Shown here in pieces: positions 1 to 7,935 of a stretch of 11,446 bases of DNA (positions are counted from its first letter, which is position 1; every line of letters begins with the position of its first letter). The DNA lies in NCBI GenBank assembly GCA_002179805.1, contig NAVB01000984.1:1-11446 (forward strand), written 5' to 3'. The notes under the pieces are model-generated. The model saw nothing but the letters and a program-made list of their open reading frames with translations, was not told the origin of the DNA and did no database searches. The position numbers were made by a program, and so were the translations under genes. Source of the stretch: Acanthamoeba lenticulata (Eukaryota > Discosea > Longamoebia > Acanthamoebidae).

Positions 1-693
1 ACAAGCACACTTCGTATGAGAGCTCACGAAATGGGTTCGCTCGCGGGGAGAAGCCTGCGCACGCACAGAAGCCGTCCTCTTGGTTGAACGCAGGGAACCA
101 GCCGTAGCCCAGGCCGAAGGGCAGGTCAAGCGGCGCCCGCAACGCGATGCAGCAGGTCTGCGGCAACTTCATCGTCTTGGCCAGCGTTTCGTAGTTCTTG
201 GGCGTGTCCCCTGAGGAAGAGCAGATCAGTCGAGGACGTGCGCTCGTCCGAGCATAGAATACCATTCCCATCATCACCATCATCTTCATCATCATTTCCA
301 TCACCATCACCAAACACACGCACCCAAGCCGTGCAGCAGAATCAAGAGGTTCTCGTGGAGGCCGTCTGGGCTGGGCACGTAAGCAAACGTGCGCAGCAAT
401 GCGGGGAACTTGGCCGGGTCCGGCACGAGGTCCCGCTTGCTCCCCGCGGCCCTGTTGACCTGCGTCACCACCGGCCCGACCTCCGGCATGCTCGTCATGG
501 TGCTCTTGGTCGGGCCTGGTGTTGGCGGGTGCGCGGCAGCTGGTGCTGCCGTTTGGCAGGCGCCCTTGTGCCGAGGCCAGTCACTCCTCTGGCACGCAGC
601 CGAGCAGTACCATCGTGCCCGGCAGCGTGAGCAGCGCAGGGGCTTCTCGAGCGTGCGCCCACAGGCGCCACACGCCTTGTCCACCACCTCCAT
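1..693 (-). CDS. MYND zinc finger / alpha-beta hydrolase protein, 5' part (runs off left edge)
   Basis: Seen: exon 1 is 693-324, then a GT-AG intron 323-211 in phase 1, then exon 2 from 210 downward. The ATG at 693 is the first in-frame methionine; upstream codons in this frame lack an ATG. Residues 8-46 form a canonical MYND finger, with Cys 8, 11, 21, 24, 30, 34, His 42 and Cys 46. After a Pro-rich linker, residues about 112-124 read ENLLILLHGLG and continue across the splice as DTPKNY, LPQTCCIALRAP and GYGWFP. Known: HGLGDT with a following LRAP segment is the oxyanion-hole strand of esterase/thioesterase-like alpha/beta hydrolases; MYND fingers bind proline-rich partners. Inference: a hydrolase targeted by its MYND domain. 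The catalytic Ser, Asp and His lie outside the window. Exon 2 may end at 67 (GTGCGT donor at 66-61) or at 28 (GTGAGC), or run to the edge. The gene is divergent from the next one. Confidence 0.8.
262..312. repeat. Imperfect ATC/CAT trinucleotide repeat inside an intron
   Basis: About 50 bp of degenerate CAT/CAC/TTC triplets lie within the single visible intron of the MYND-hydrolase gene. In the minus-strand sense this is GATGGTGATGGAAATGATGATG and similar. Translated it would give an Asp/Gly-rich run, but the hydrolase motif continues correctly only when the segment is spliced out. It may vary in length between strains. Confidence 0.7.
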
Positions 694-793
694 CTTCTCG
701 GCCAAGTCGTGGAAGAAAAGGAGAAGGAAAAATCAATTTCCTGTTGAAAGCGAAACTTTTTGTGTGCCGTGTAGTCGAGTCCCCACCACTGCA
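694..793. promoter_or_regulatory. 100-bp divergent promoter between the MYND-hydrolase and polyproline-WH2 genes
   Basis: The two start codons (minus strand at 693, plus strand at 794) are separated by exactly 100 bp, so both 5' UTRs and the core promoters must share this segment. It contains a purine-rich stretch (about 711-730) and the segment TTTCCTGTTGAAAGCGAAAC (about 737-757). I see no clear TATA box. A bidirectional promoter is inferred from geometry alone. Confidence 0.5.
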
Positions 794-3462
794 ATGGACG
801 GCTTTGGAGGTGGTGGCTACCCGCCTGCTTACTTTCCTGATCCCTCACAAGGGCCCATGAACCCCGCCATGGGGACGTACGGTGGCCCCGAGCAGCAGCA
901 GCAATGGGGTAACGCGCAAGCGTTCCCCGGCCCTGGTGGCCCACCGCTCGACTTCACGCCGCTCGACTTCCCCAACTACTACTCTACGTCGGGACCGCCC
1001 GCCTACCCCACCACCCCCGCTTGGGTCAGCCCGCCTGGTTCGCAACCCCCCCCCCCAAAGCCTCTCTTCTCTTACGCCTCCGTTTCGGTGCATTATTTGA
1101 ACTAAATTAATTCTAAACTTCGCGTTGCTGGGGCGGCTACACACAGCGGACTGGCAGCCCCAGGGAACGCTGCCCAAGCAGGCTCCGCCGCCCGCGGCGG
1201 GCTTCTACGGCCAGCAGCAGCCACCGTCGACCATGCTCTACGGCCAGCAGCCGGACTACGGCGTGCCGCCGCAGTCGCAACCGCCGCCGTGGCTTTCACA
1301 GCAACCGCAGCAGCAGCAGCAGCCGCCGCTCGTCTTTGGCGGTGACACCCACCCGCCGCTGCAGCAACAGTCGGCTCAGCCGCCGCAGTCGCAGCCGCCG
1401 CCGTGGCTTTCGCAGCAGCAACCGCAGCAGCCGCCGCCGCAGTCGCACTACGGCGGCTCGCCGTTCTCCTCGCCCGCGATGCCCATGTCGTCCTACAACG
1501 GCGTCGGCTACGACGCAGGCGGGCCGCCCTTGAGCTCGGCCCCGGCCTCCTCCGCCTGGGGCCCGCCGGCCTCTGGCGGTGGCGGTGGTGGCGCGGGCCC
1601 GGCCCCGTACGGCTCGGGCCCGGCTGCGCCGTCTTTCCACCCGGCGGGCTCCGGCTACGGGCCGCTGGCCCAGCCTCCGCCCTCGCTCGGGATCCCAGCG
1701 GGCTGGGAACAGCACCCCAACGCGCCGCCCTCGTCCGCTACCGTCTACGGCCAGCTGCCCAATGTGGTGCGCAGGATCGCTCCCGCACGCGCGCCCGTCG
1801 GTACGGCGCATGCCTTGTTTGTTCACACAAGCGCCAAAGCAGCAGCAACAACAACAACAGGGGCAGCAGCAGCAGCAAGAGGAGGACCAGTGGTGGGCGC
1901 GCGACGGGTGGTGCGATGAGAACGGCCTCTGGTGGAGCGCGGAAGAGTGGGCCCAGTACTACGAGGAGGAGCGCGTGCGCAAGGTCTGCCCCCCTTCCCC
2001 CCAAATATAGGCCAATTGGCCGGAAATGCCCAAAAATCAATAACAAAACAAATAATTTAAATTTAATCATTTTATCATTTTATTAATTAATTTTCAACCA
2101 CAGGAGAAGGAGGAGGCGCTGCGAAAGGAGCAAGAGGAGGTGGAGGCCAAGAAGCGCGAGTTCCTGGAGAAGGCCAAGGAGCTGGCCGCGCTCGAGGAGG
2201 AGCAGCGCCGGAAGGAGCGGCGCCAGAAGCGCGAGACGCAGCTCAAGCTCGAGGCCGAGCAGAAGAGGCTCGAGGCCGAGGAGCAGCAGCGGCGCGCGAT
2301 CGAGGAGCAGCTGCACGCGGCCTCCCAGCAGCAGGCCGACGACGAGGCACGTGCCAAGCTGCAGGCCGAGCGCGAGCGGCTGCTGGCCGAAGAGGAGGCC
2401 CGCAAGAAGGCGCTCGACGAGGAGCGCGAGCGGCTGCAGAAGCTCAAGGCCGACGAGGACCAGCGCCTCGAGGCCGAGCGCCAGCGGATCGAGGAGGAGA
2501 AGCAGAAGCTGATGGCCCTCGCGCAGCAGCTCCAAGCCAAGGCCGAGAGCCAGAAGCAGGAAGAGGAGGAGCTCCGGCGCCAGAAGAAGGAGAAGAAGCG
2601 CCAGGCCAAGGAGCGGCTGCGCCAGCAGGAGCAGCAGCTCCGCGAGGAGAAGGAGCGGCTCGAGCAGGAGCGGATCGAGCTCGTCGCGCGCGAGCGTGAG
2701 CGCCAGGAGGCCGAGGCCAAGAAGCGGGCCGAGGCCGAGCAGGCCGCGCTGGCCCTCGAGAAGCAGAAGCAGCAGGAGCAGCAGACGCAGCAGGCCGCCC
2801 AGTCGCAGAGCGCCGAGCTCGAGAAGGAGATGGCGCGCCTGCGCCTCGAAGAGGAGGCCCAGCAGGCCAAGGTAAAGGCCGAAGCCGAGCGCCGCCTCGA
2901 GGAGGAGCGCCAGAAGTTTGCCGAAATGCTCAAGAAGAAGGAAGAGGAGCTGGCCGCCCTCGAGCAGGTCATGCGGCAGCAGGAGCTTCGCCTCCAGGAG
3001 GAGTTTGAGCGGAAGCAGAAGGCCGCCGCTGAAGCCGCTGCCGCTGCAGCCCAGCAGGCCTCCGCTGAAGCCGCTGCTGCTCAACAGGCTGCCGCCGTGG
3101 CGCAACAAGCCGCCCCGCCAGCGCCCGCGCCCGCGCCACCGGTGGTGCCTGGCGAGGCCCCGCCTCCGCCTCCCGCGCCCGCTGCGCCGGCCCCTCCGCC
3201 CATGGCCCCCGCTGCGCCCATCGCTCCCAAGGCAGGCGGCGGCTCCAAGCCCGCTGCGCCTGGTGCGTCTTCACTCACGCTTGGGAACATTTGAGGCCCT
3301 TCTCACTCACATCTTGGAGGGCTGAGTGCAGTCGAGGGAGGCTCGCTGATGGACCAAATCGGCGCCGTTGGGGCCTCCAAGCTGCGTCACGTCTCTGCGG
3401 AAGAAAAGGAGCAACAAAAGGCATCGTCATCTGCCGTACGCAAGCGCCCCATCAGAGTGTAG
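794..3462 (+). CDS. Polyproline and WH2-like protein with W-rich motif and long charged helix, five exons
   Basis: Exons 794-1037, 1147-1763 (or 1766), 1840-1983, 2104-3262 and 3332-3462 join in phase to about 764 residues; not a named family I recognise. Domains in order: residues 1-287 rich in Gly, Pro, Gln, Tyr; polyglutamine 288-300; a W-rich motif 305-328 (WWARDGW, then GLWWSAEEW and YY); a 330-residue Glu/Lys/Arg/Gln/Ala helix from 336 that is either coiled coil or a single alpha helix; polyproline about 672-721; and the tail SLMDQIGAVGASKLRHV (726-742). Known: polyproline followed by a WH2 motif (hydrophobic helix, then an LKKV-like strand) is the profilin/G-actin module of WASP, WAVE and verprolin proteins. 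Inference: a cytoplasmic actin-assembly scaffold. Ignoring the last intron (3263-3331, GTGCGT donor, phase 1) would end the protein at 3294 and lose the WH2 tail. The WH2 call is by eye. Confidence 0.75.
1266..1427 (+). repeat. Duplicated QSQPPPWLSQQ coding repeat
   Basis: Two copies of an about 48-bp coding unit start near 1266 and 1380, 114 bp apart. Both encode PPQSQPPPWLSQQ followed by Gln/Pro. They differ at a few third positions (CAA/CAG, TCA/TCG), so the duplication is not fresh. The conserved PPPWL core inside low-complexity sequence suggests a repeated short linear motif rather than random drift. Confidence 0.7.
1840..1878 (+). repeat. Polyglutamine tract, mixed CAG/CAA
   Basis: Thirteen codons give seven Gln, one Gly and five Gln at the start of exon 3 of the polyproline-WH2 gene, right after the proposed acceptor (CCAAAG at 1834-1839). 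Because AG dinucleotides recur in CAG codons, the exact acceptor could shift by a few codons. Confidence 0.7.
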
Positions 3463-3620
3463 TGTGCGGTGTAGCCAAGGAGACGCTCCTCTTGCTCACG
3501 CCGGACACAAAAACAGGATTCTGGGGACTTCATGAGCTTGATGATGGCCGCCATTGGCTCGCGAAGGACCGCCATGGAGTACGATCCTCTCCAAACATGC
3601 GATTTTGGGTCCTCTTGGCC

Positions 3621-3639
3621 TGACGCCTACGTGGCGTCA
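3621..3639. promoter_or_regulatory. Inverted repeat TGACGCC-tacgt-GGCGTCA
   Basis: A perfect 7-bp inverted repeat with a 5-base spacer sits about 184 bp upstream of the fusion-gene ATG. The TGACG/CGTCA half-sites resemble those used by dimeric bZIP factors, although the spacing is wider than in a classic CRE. A regulatory role is inferred. Confidence 0.45.
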
Positions 3640-3692
3640 ACACAGAACCAGCGACAGCGAAGGCGAAGACGCTGCCTGGGACGACTGACATG

Positions 3693-3725
3693 CCACGAAG
3701 AGCGCCACGAAGACAGACCACGAAG
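3693..3725 (+). promoter_or_regulatory. Three direct repeats of CCACGAAG
   Basis: Identical 8-mers start at 3693, 3705 and 3718, a spacing of 12 and 13 bp. The last copy ends 33 bp before the TATA-like box. Tandem identical 8-mers just upstream of a core promoter look like a clustered transcription-factor site. The factor is unknown. Confidence 0.45.
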
Positions 3726-3758
3726 CTTCTCCGAAAAGGCTGCCTGCAATTTTCTTGG

Positions 3759-3766
3759 TATTTAAA
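3759..3766 (+). promoter_or_regulatory. TATA-like box TATTTAAA of the fusion gene
   Basis: An AT-rich octamer in otherwise GC-rich flanks lies 57 bp upstream of the ATG at 3823. That leaves room for a short 5' UTR, as expected if transcription starts about 30 bp downstream of the box. Confidence 0.5.
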
Positions 3767-3822
3767 CAAGGCGAAGTAAAAACGCGAACCGGCCACCACG
3801 TTAATCACGGCACACAAAGACG

Positions 3823-6800
3823 ATGGTGCTTGTGTACCTCTTGCTGACCGTGGTTGGGCTAGTTTTTCTTTACTTGAAGGTGTCGCATGCGTTCTTCATC
3901 TTTGTCAAGTACAAATAATCGCTTCAATTCTAAGCGCTACTTGAAAACGTGGTCGGATACGACGCTGCAGGTGTTCGGCAAGAAGAAGCGAGCAAAGCAG
4001 CTGACGACAACGCAAGCAGATGCGGTGCAGGTTCCAGAGGCCACGAGGCAAGCCGTGTGGGATTTGTTCAAACGCAGCTTTGTCAACGAGTTCAAAGGGT
4101 TCCAGGATTTCGATGAATACCTCCTTACGCGCTCTCTGCTGCTCTTCCACGATACGACGCCGGAGAAGCAGCTGCAGGGCTTCATCATCTTCCACATCGT
4201 CGACCGCGTTGTGGACGGGCGCGAGCTCACGGTCGTTGTGGGCGACTTCTTCACTGTCACCGCTGACTATCGGCGCCAGAGCACGCCCATCTACGCGCTG
4301 CTGCGGCTATGCATCGCGACCAAGCTCAAAAATCCGTTTCGAGAGATGTACTACTTCTTCATCACCTACTCCTTTAAGTCCTACCTCAGCTTCAGCCGCT
4401 CCATGGGCGAGTTCTACCCGTGTCGGGTGCGGCCCACACCGCCCTTTGAACAGCGCGTGCTCGACATGCTGGGCGCCGAGAGCGCGGGCGACTGGGGCAC
4501 CTACAACCCGCAGACATGCGTCATCGAGAGTATGGCCGTCAAGCAAGGCGGCAGTGCCGGTGGCGGTGTCGACGAGGGCCGTCTGTCCGACCTGGCCCGG
4601 TCGCGCCCGCGTGATCTGAGCACGACGTGGATGTGGTTCGCCCAGCAGAACCCCAACTTTGCCAAGGGAGACTGCCTGTGCGTGCTCTGCAGCATCGACC
4701 TCACCAACATGCTCCACGGCGCCAAGAACTCCATGTTCCGCGCTCTTGGTCTCGGCTCCAAGCGCATGAACCAGCCCGTACGTGCTTTACATTGCATCTT
4801 GCCCTACTTTAGGCTGAACCACATTAACAACAACTACAGAACAAGCCTCTTTCCTTTGGCATGGCCGAAACGCGAGCGGACCAGGTGCAGGTACATGACT
4901 GCCCTCTGGACCCTACTTCTACGTGCTCGGTGCCGCTCACGCTAACTTCTCCACATCTGACGCTGCGCACAGAGGAAGGAGCCTGAGTCGTTTATGATCT
5001 CCGTGGCGGATGAGGAGCTGGACGACCTCACCGAGCGGCTCGAGAAAGTCCGATGGCCTGACCAACTGGAGCTGGCCCCCGACGCCAAGTGGTCCTACGG
5101 CACCGGTAAAGCCCTTCTCTTCCTCTACTGCCAAGAGCTGGCACTTCTCTTTGCTCAAGTTCGCACTGGTCTGCGCACAATTTGCGTACACAGACCTGGA
5201 CTACATGAAGCAGCTCACCAAGTACTGGGCCAACGACTATCTGGACAATTGGAAGACGCACGAGAAGCGCCTCAACCAGTTCCCTCACTACAAGATCGAG
5301 GTGCCCGCCTTGCCCCTCCCTCCCTCAACGTTTCTTTGCTCTGTTGGAGAGTGGGGTCTAATCGTCATCTTCATCATGTGGCCGCGTTGGTGTAGTTGGA
5401 GGATCGTCAAGTACACTTCATCCACGCCAAGGCTGCCAAGGAGGACGCCATCCCCTTGATTCTGCTTCACGGGTTCGCGCTGGCCTTTTCCGCTCAAGCG
5501 CTTATCAGTCCTCAGGGATTGAGCTTGCTAACACAATCACCATCAGATGGCCGGGCTCCTTCTACGAGTTCCACAAAGTGATCGGACCTCTGACCCGACC
5601 GGAGAAATATGGCGGCAACCCGGATCATGCCTTCCATGTCGTGGTGCTCTCGCTGCCCGGTATGATAACGCGCTGGCGCGGCATAACGTGGCGCCTTTCT
5701 CACGAATGCTGTGTGGCTTCCTCTTGTCGCCCGCTCCAGGCTACGGCTGGTCCGAGGCGCCGACAACGCCGGGCTACGACGTTAACAAGGTGGCCAACCT
5801 GATGGTGAGCCTTATGGAGACCCTGGGCTACAAGCAGTACGTGGCGCAAGGCGGCGACTGGGGTCACCTCGTGGCGGCGCACATGGCAATCATCGACTCC
5901 CAGCGCTGTCTCGCCATCCATCTCAACATGGTACTGCCTCCCACCCACTCTTGGTGGAGTTCACATCAGGCCACGACTCACGCCCGGCCGCCCCGTGGTC
6001 ATGCCTCTCCAGGTGGCAGTCGAGCCGCGGAGTATTGCTGCGAAGGCCCGGATGTTCTTTGACGTGCTCTTCCAGAGGTCTGTCTGGGCACCCTTCTACT
6101 GTGCTCAGGTGAATCGTGTCCTGACTCGCAAGTGGACGGCTGGTGGGGAGGACTGCAGGTGGCGCTTGACGGCTAAGGAGAGGGAGTGGGTCAATGGCAT
6201 CGACCAATTCATGGAGGAGGAGACCGGCTACGTTGATATCCAGGCCACCAAGCCCCAGACCATAGGCTACGCCCTCCAAGACTCTCCCAGTACGTGTCCC
6301 AAAACCGCTAAGACTGCGTATCACGGTGGCCAATTTGCAAATTGTTGACGTCGTGTTGGCTGCGCGTAGCTGGCCTCGCGGCCTGGATCATCGAAAAGTT
6401 CCGGGCCTGGAGCGACTGCAACGGCAATGTCGAGTCCCGGTTCAGGTTCGTCCCTTCCTCTCCTTTGCCTCTCCTAAGTAGCGCGAATGGCTCACCTGCA
6501 TATTCTCCCTTCTCTGATGCGTGTTGATGCCCCCACATGCGATTGCGGTAATGTCGTCATCGGAGCAGCAAGGACGACCTCCTCACTAACGTGATGATCT
6601 ACTGGCTCACCGGATCCGTCACTTCGGCAGCGCGCCTCTACTACGAATCCCGGAAGAGCGGTAACTTTGCGGCCCCGCCCATTCGCGGTACTTCCCCTTT
6701 CCCCCTTTCCCTCTCTCTCTCTCTCTCTCTCTACGTGGCCGTCGTCGTAGTCGTTGTTGGCACCACGACCACAACCATGACTCACCGCTGGTGGTGGGCG

Positions 6801-7025
6801 CTGTGCACAGTGGAGGTGCCCGCGGCGATCGCGGTCTACCCCAAGGAGCTCCTGCGGCCGCCACGGCGATGGGTGGAGCAGTTCTACACGGTCAAGCGAT
6901 GGACGGAGATGCCCGCCGGCGGCCACTTCCCGGCCCTCGAGGAGCCGGAGAGCCTCGTCGCCGACATCCGCGGCTTCTTCTGCGAGGACCTCCGCCTCCA
7001 GGAGGCCTTCCGCGCCTCTTCCTGA
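3823..7025 (+). CDS. Membrane-anchored fusion: GNAT-like domain plus microsomal-type epoxide hydrolase, 12 exons
   Basis: Exons 3823-3879, 3935-4777, 4840-4890 (or 4884), 4973-5105, 5194-5300, 5396-5472, 5547-5659, 5740-5930, 6013-6289, 6370-6445, 6569-6687 and 6811-7025 join in phase to about 752 residues. Exon 1 encodes a hydrophobic signal anchor (MVLVYLLLTVVGLVFLYLK). Residues about 50-298 resemble an uncharacterised bacterial GNAT-like family (YYFFITYSFKSY, FYP, WMWFAQQNPNFAKGD). From about 318 comes an epoxide hydrolase N-terminal domain (VRWPDQ, FPHYKIE, HFIH), then HGWPGS at 422-427, LPGYGWSEAP, the nucleophile motif GGDWG (Asp about 500), lid tyrosines about 597 (ETGY) and 666 (RLYY), acid Glu about 694 (KELL) and His about 720 (GGHF). 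Known: such enzymes hydrolyse epoxides to diols at the ER membrane. Human EPHX1 is about 455 residues with its own anchor; here the GNAT-like part sits between anchor and hydrolase. All catalytic residues are present. The acyltransferase-like substrate is unknown. The EH part is near certain; the single-gene fusion is likely. Confidence 0.85.
6711..6732. repeat. (CT)11 microsatellite in an intron
   Basis: Eleven CT units follow a pyrimidine-rich lead-in (from about 6691) inside intron 6688-6810 of the epoxide hydrolase fusion gene. Its position well upstream of the acceptor (6809-6810) suggests it is tolerated intron sequence; the length is probably polymorphic. Confidence 0.8.
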
Positions 7026-7131
7026 TGACCCTCCCTCGGCGTATTGTCGCTGTTGAGTTTATTGTGTGGTTCTCCCAGCCTCTTGAGGAGACAAAGAAGA
7101 GGAAGAAGCAGCAGACAACGAGCTAGTTGAA
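7026..7131. other. 106-bp convergent 3' intergenic region
   Basis: The plus-strand fusion gene stops at 7025 and the minus-strand EXPERA-like gene stops at 7132, so both 3' UTRs occupy or overlap this short interval. No gene is visible in it. Confidence 0.6.
7058..7063 (-). terminator. AATAAA polyadenylation signal of the EXPERA-like gene
   Basis: TTTATT on the plus strand reads AATAAA on the minus strand, 68 bp beyond the minus-strand stop codon (7134-7132). It lies close to the convergent gene's own stop, so the two transcripts probably overlap at their 3' ends. Confidence 0.5.
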
Positions 7132-7893
7132 CTAGTTGGCCTTCTTCTTGGTCGGGGCCGCGCGGGCGAGGGCGCGGGCGATGAGGCGGCCCTCGAGGAG
7201 GACGGTGAGGAGGGAGCTGACGAGCCACACGCCGCTCGGGATGGCGAAGAGGAGCCAGAAGTCGTGGAGGCTGTTGTGGCGCGTGTAGGCCCAGCCCGTC
7301 ACGTGGTCGCTCAGGAAGTAGATCACCGTCTTGGCGAAGCACATGAGCTGCGACGAGAAGGCAAACAGGTGGGCCGACCTGCGGCCGCGGAAATGCTGCG
7401 CAAACAAGCAGAGAGGGGTAAGAAGGATGAAGGAGGATGAAGAGGAAGGAGGGACTGTACCAAGTAGAGGGCGATCAAGCCGATGGCAATCTCAAACAGG
7501 TTCATCCTGTGCCCGAAGGGTGCGGTTAGCAGGCAAGGCAAATTTGGTGCCAGTTTGCGTCCGCGGACGCGAAGGCAAACGCACCAGGCCTGTGCAATGT
7601 TGAAGCCGTCGTCCATGTCCTGGTAGCGGCGGTCCACGCGAATGTAAGTTTCGTCTGGCGTGGGGTTGGGTTAATCAAGAAGTCCGACGATGATTAAGAA
7701 CTTCAATCCTTGCAAAAAATGAAACGTTTAGCGGGGGGAGGGGAGTACAGGGGCCCCAGAACCAGGCTAGGTCGCCTCCAGGCATCGTCCGCGGACGGAG
7801 CAGAACGAAAAGTGCATCCCAAACGCAAATAGGGAAGGAGAGCACAAACCACCAGAATACAAACCCAGGCAGCACACGTCCCCCCTTCGCCAT
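7132..7893 (-). CDS. Four-helix ER membrane protein, EXPERA/EBP-like
   Basis: Exons 7893-7749, 7654-7585, 7506-7461 and 7395-7132 join in phases 1, 2 and 0 to 174 residues; the donors include GTGCGT and GTAC. Four hydrophobic segments lie at about 9-32, 67-88, 98-115 and 130-152. Conserved-looking pieces are WDALFVLLRP, MPGGDL (37-42), YIRVDRRYQDMDDGFNIAQ, KTVIYFL and the HNS-x-IPSGVW stretch. By memory these match a family of fungal and algal proteins related to the EXPERA fold (sterol isomerase EBP, TMEM97); I could not test this. The C-terminus KKAN fits a KKXX ER-retrieval signal. Inference: a small ER protein handling sterol- or lipid-like ligands. Whether it is an enzyme is unknown. The gene structure is strongly supported, the family moderately. 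Confidence 0.75.
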
Positions 7894-7935
7894 CTTGTGC
7901 TTGCGGCAGAAAAAAGTGTGGCGTTTATTAAAACT

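Larger units (their letters stand above)
3463..3822. other. 360-bp intergenic region: 3' end of the WH2 gene and promoter of the fusion gene
   Basis: No supportable gene lies here. Short open frames on both strands lack family motifs and good starts. The right half holds a perfect 7-bp inverted repeat, three direct CCACGAAG repeats and a TATA-like box, each listed separately, all upstream of the ATG at 3823. I see no canonical AATAAA after the stop at 3462. Confidence 0.6.

Noticed and set aside
389..793. Extending the plus-strand polyproline-WH2 gene upstream of ATG 794
   Set aside because: The open frame upstream lies opposite the MYND exon and has no consistent composition; MDGFGGGGYPP begins cleanly at 794.
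1038..1105. Coding sequence continuing through the C-run to the stop at 1105
   Set aside because: The GTTCGC donor at 1038 and the acceptor at 1146 join phase 1 to a continuing Pro/Gln-rich frame; the read-through changes composition and ends at once.
2083..3108. Long Leu/Ser-rich open frames on the minus strand opposite the charged-helix exon
   Set aside because: They mirror the GAG/CAG/AAG codon usage of the plus-strand helix, giving Leu and Ser runs with no domain or splice logic.
4778..4945. The GNAT-like gene ending at the stop reached by reading through 4778
   Set aside because: The read-through passes a strong GTACGT donor, and the downstream exons stay in phase with the hydrolase.
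6111..6161. A further small intron (CAG|GTGAAT to TGCAG|G) in the hydrolase lid region
   Set aside because: Donor phase 0 and acceptor phase 2 do not match, and removing it would shift the frame before the ETGY lid motif.
4994..7025. An independent epoxide hydrolase gene starting at ATG 4994
   Set aside because: No promoter-like space precedes it, and the codons before the ATG (RKEPESF) are open from a good CAG acceptor. Kept as the main alternative to the fusion.
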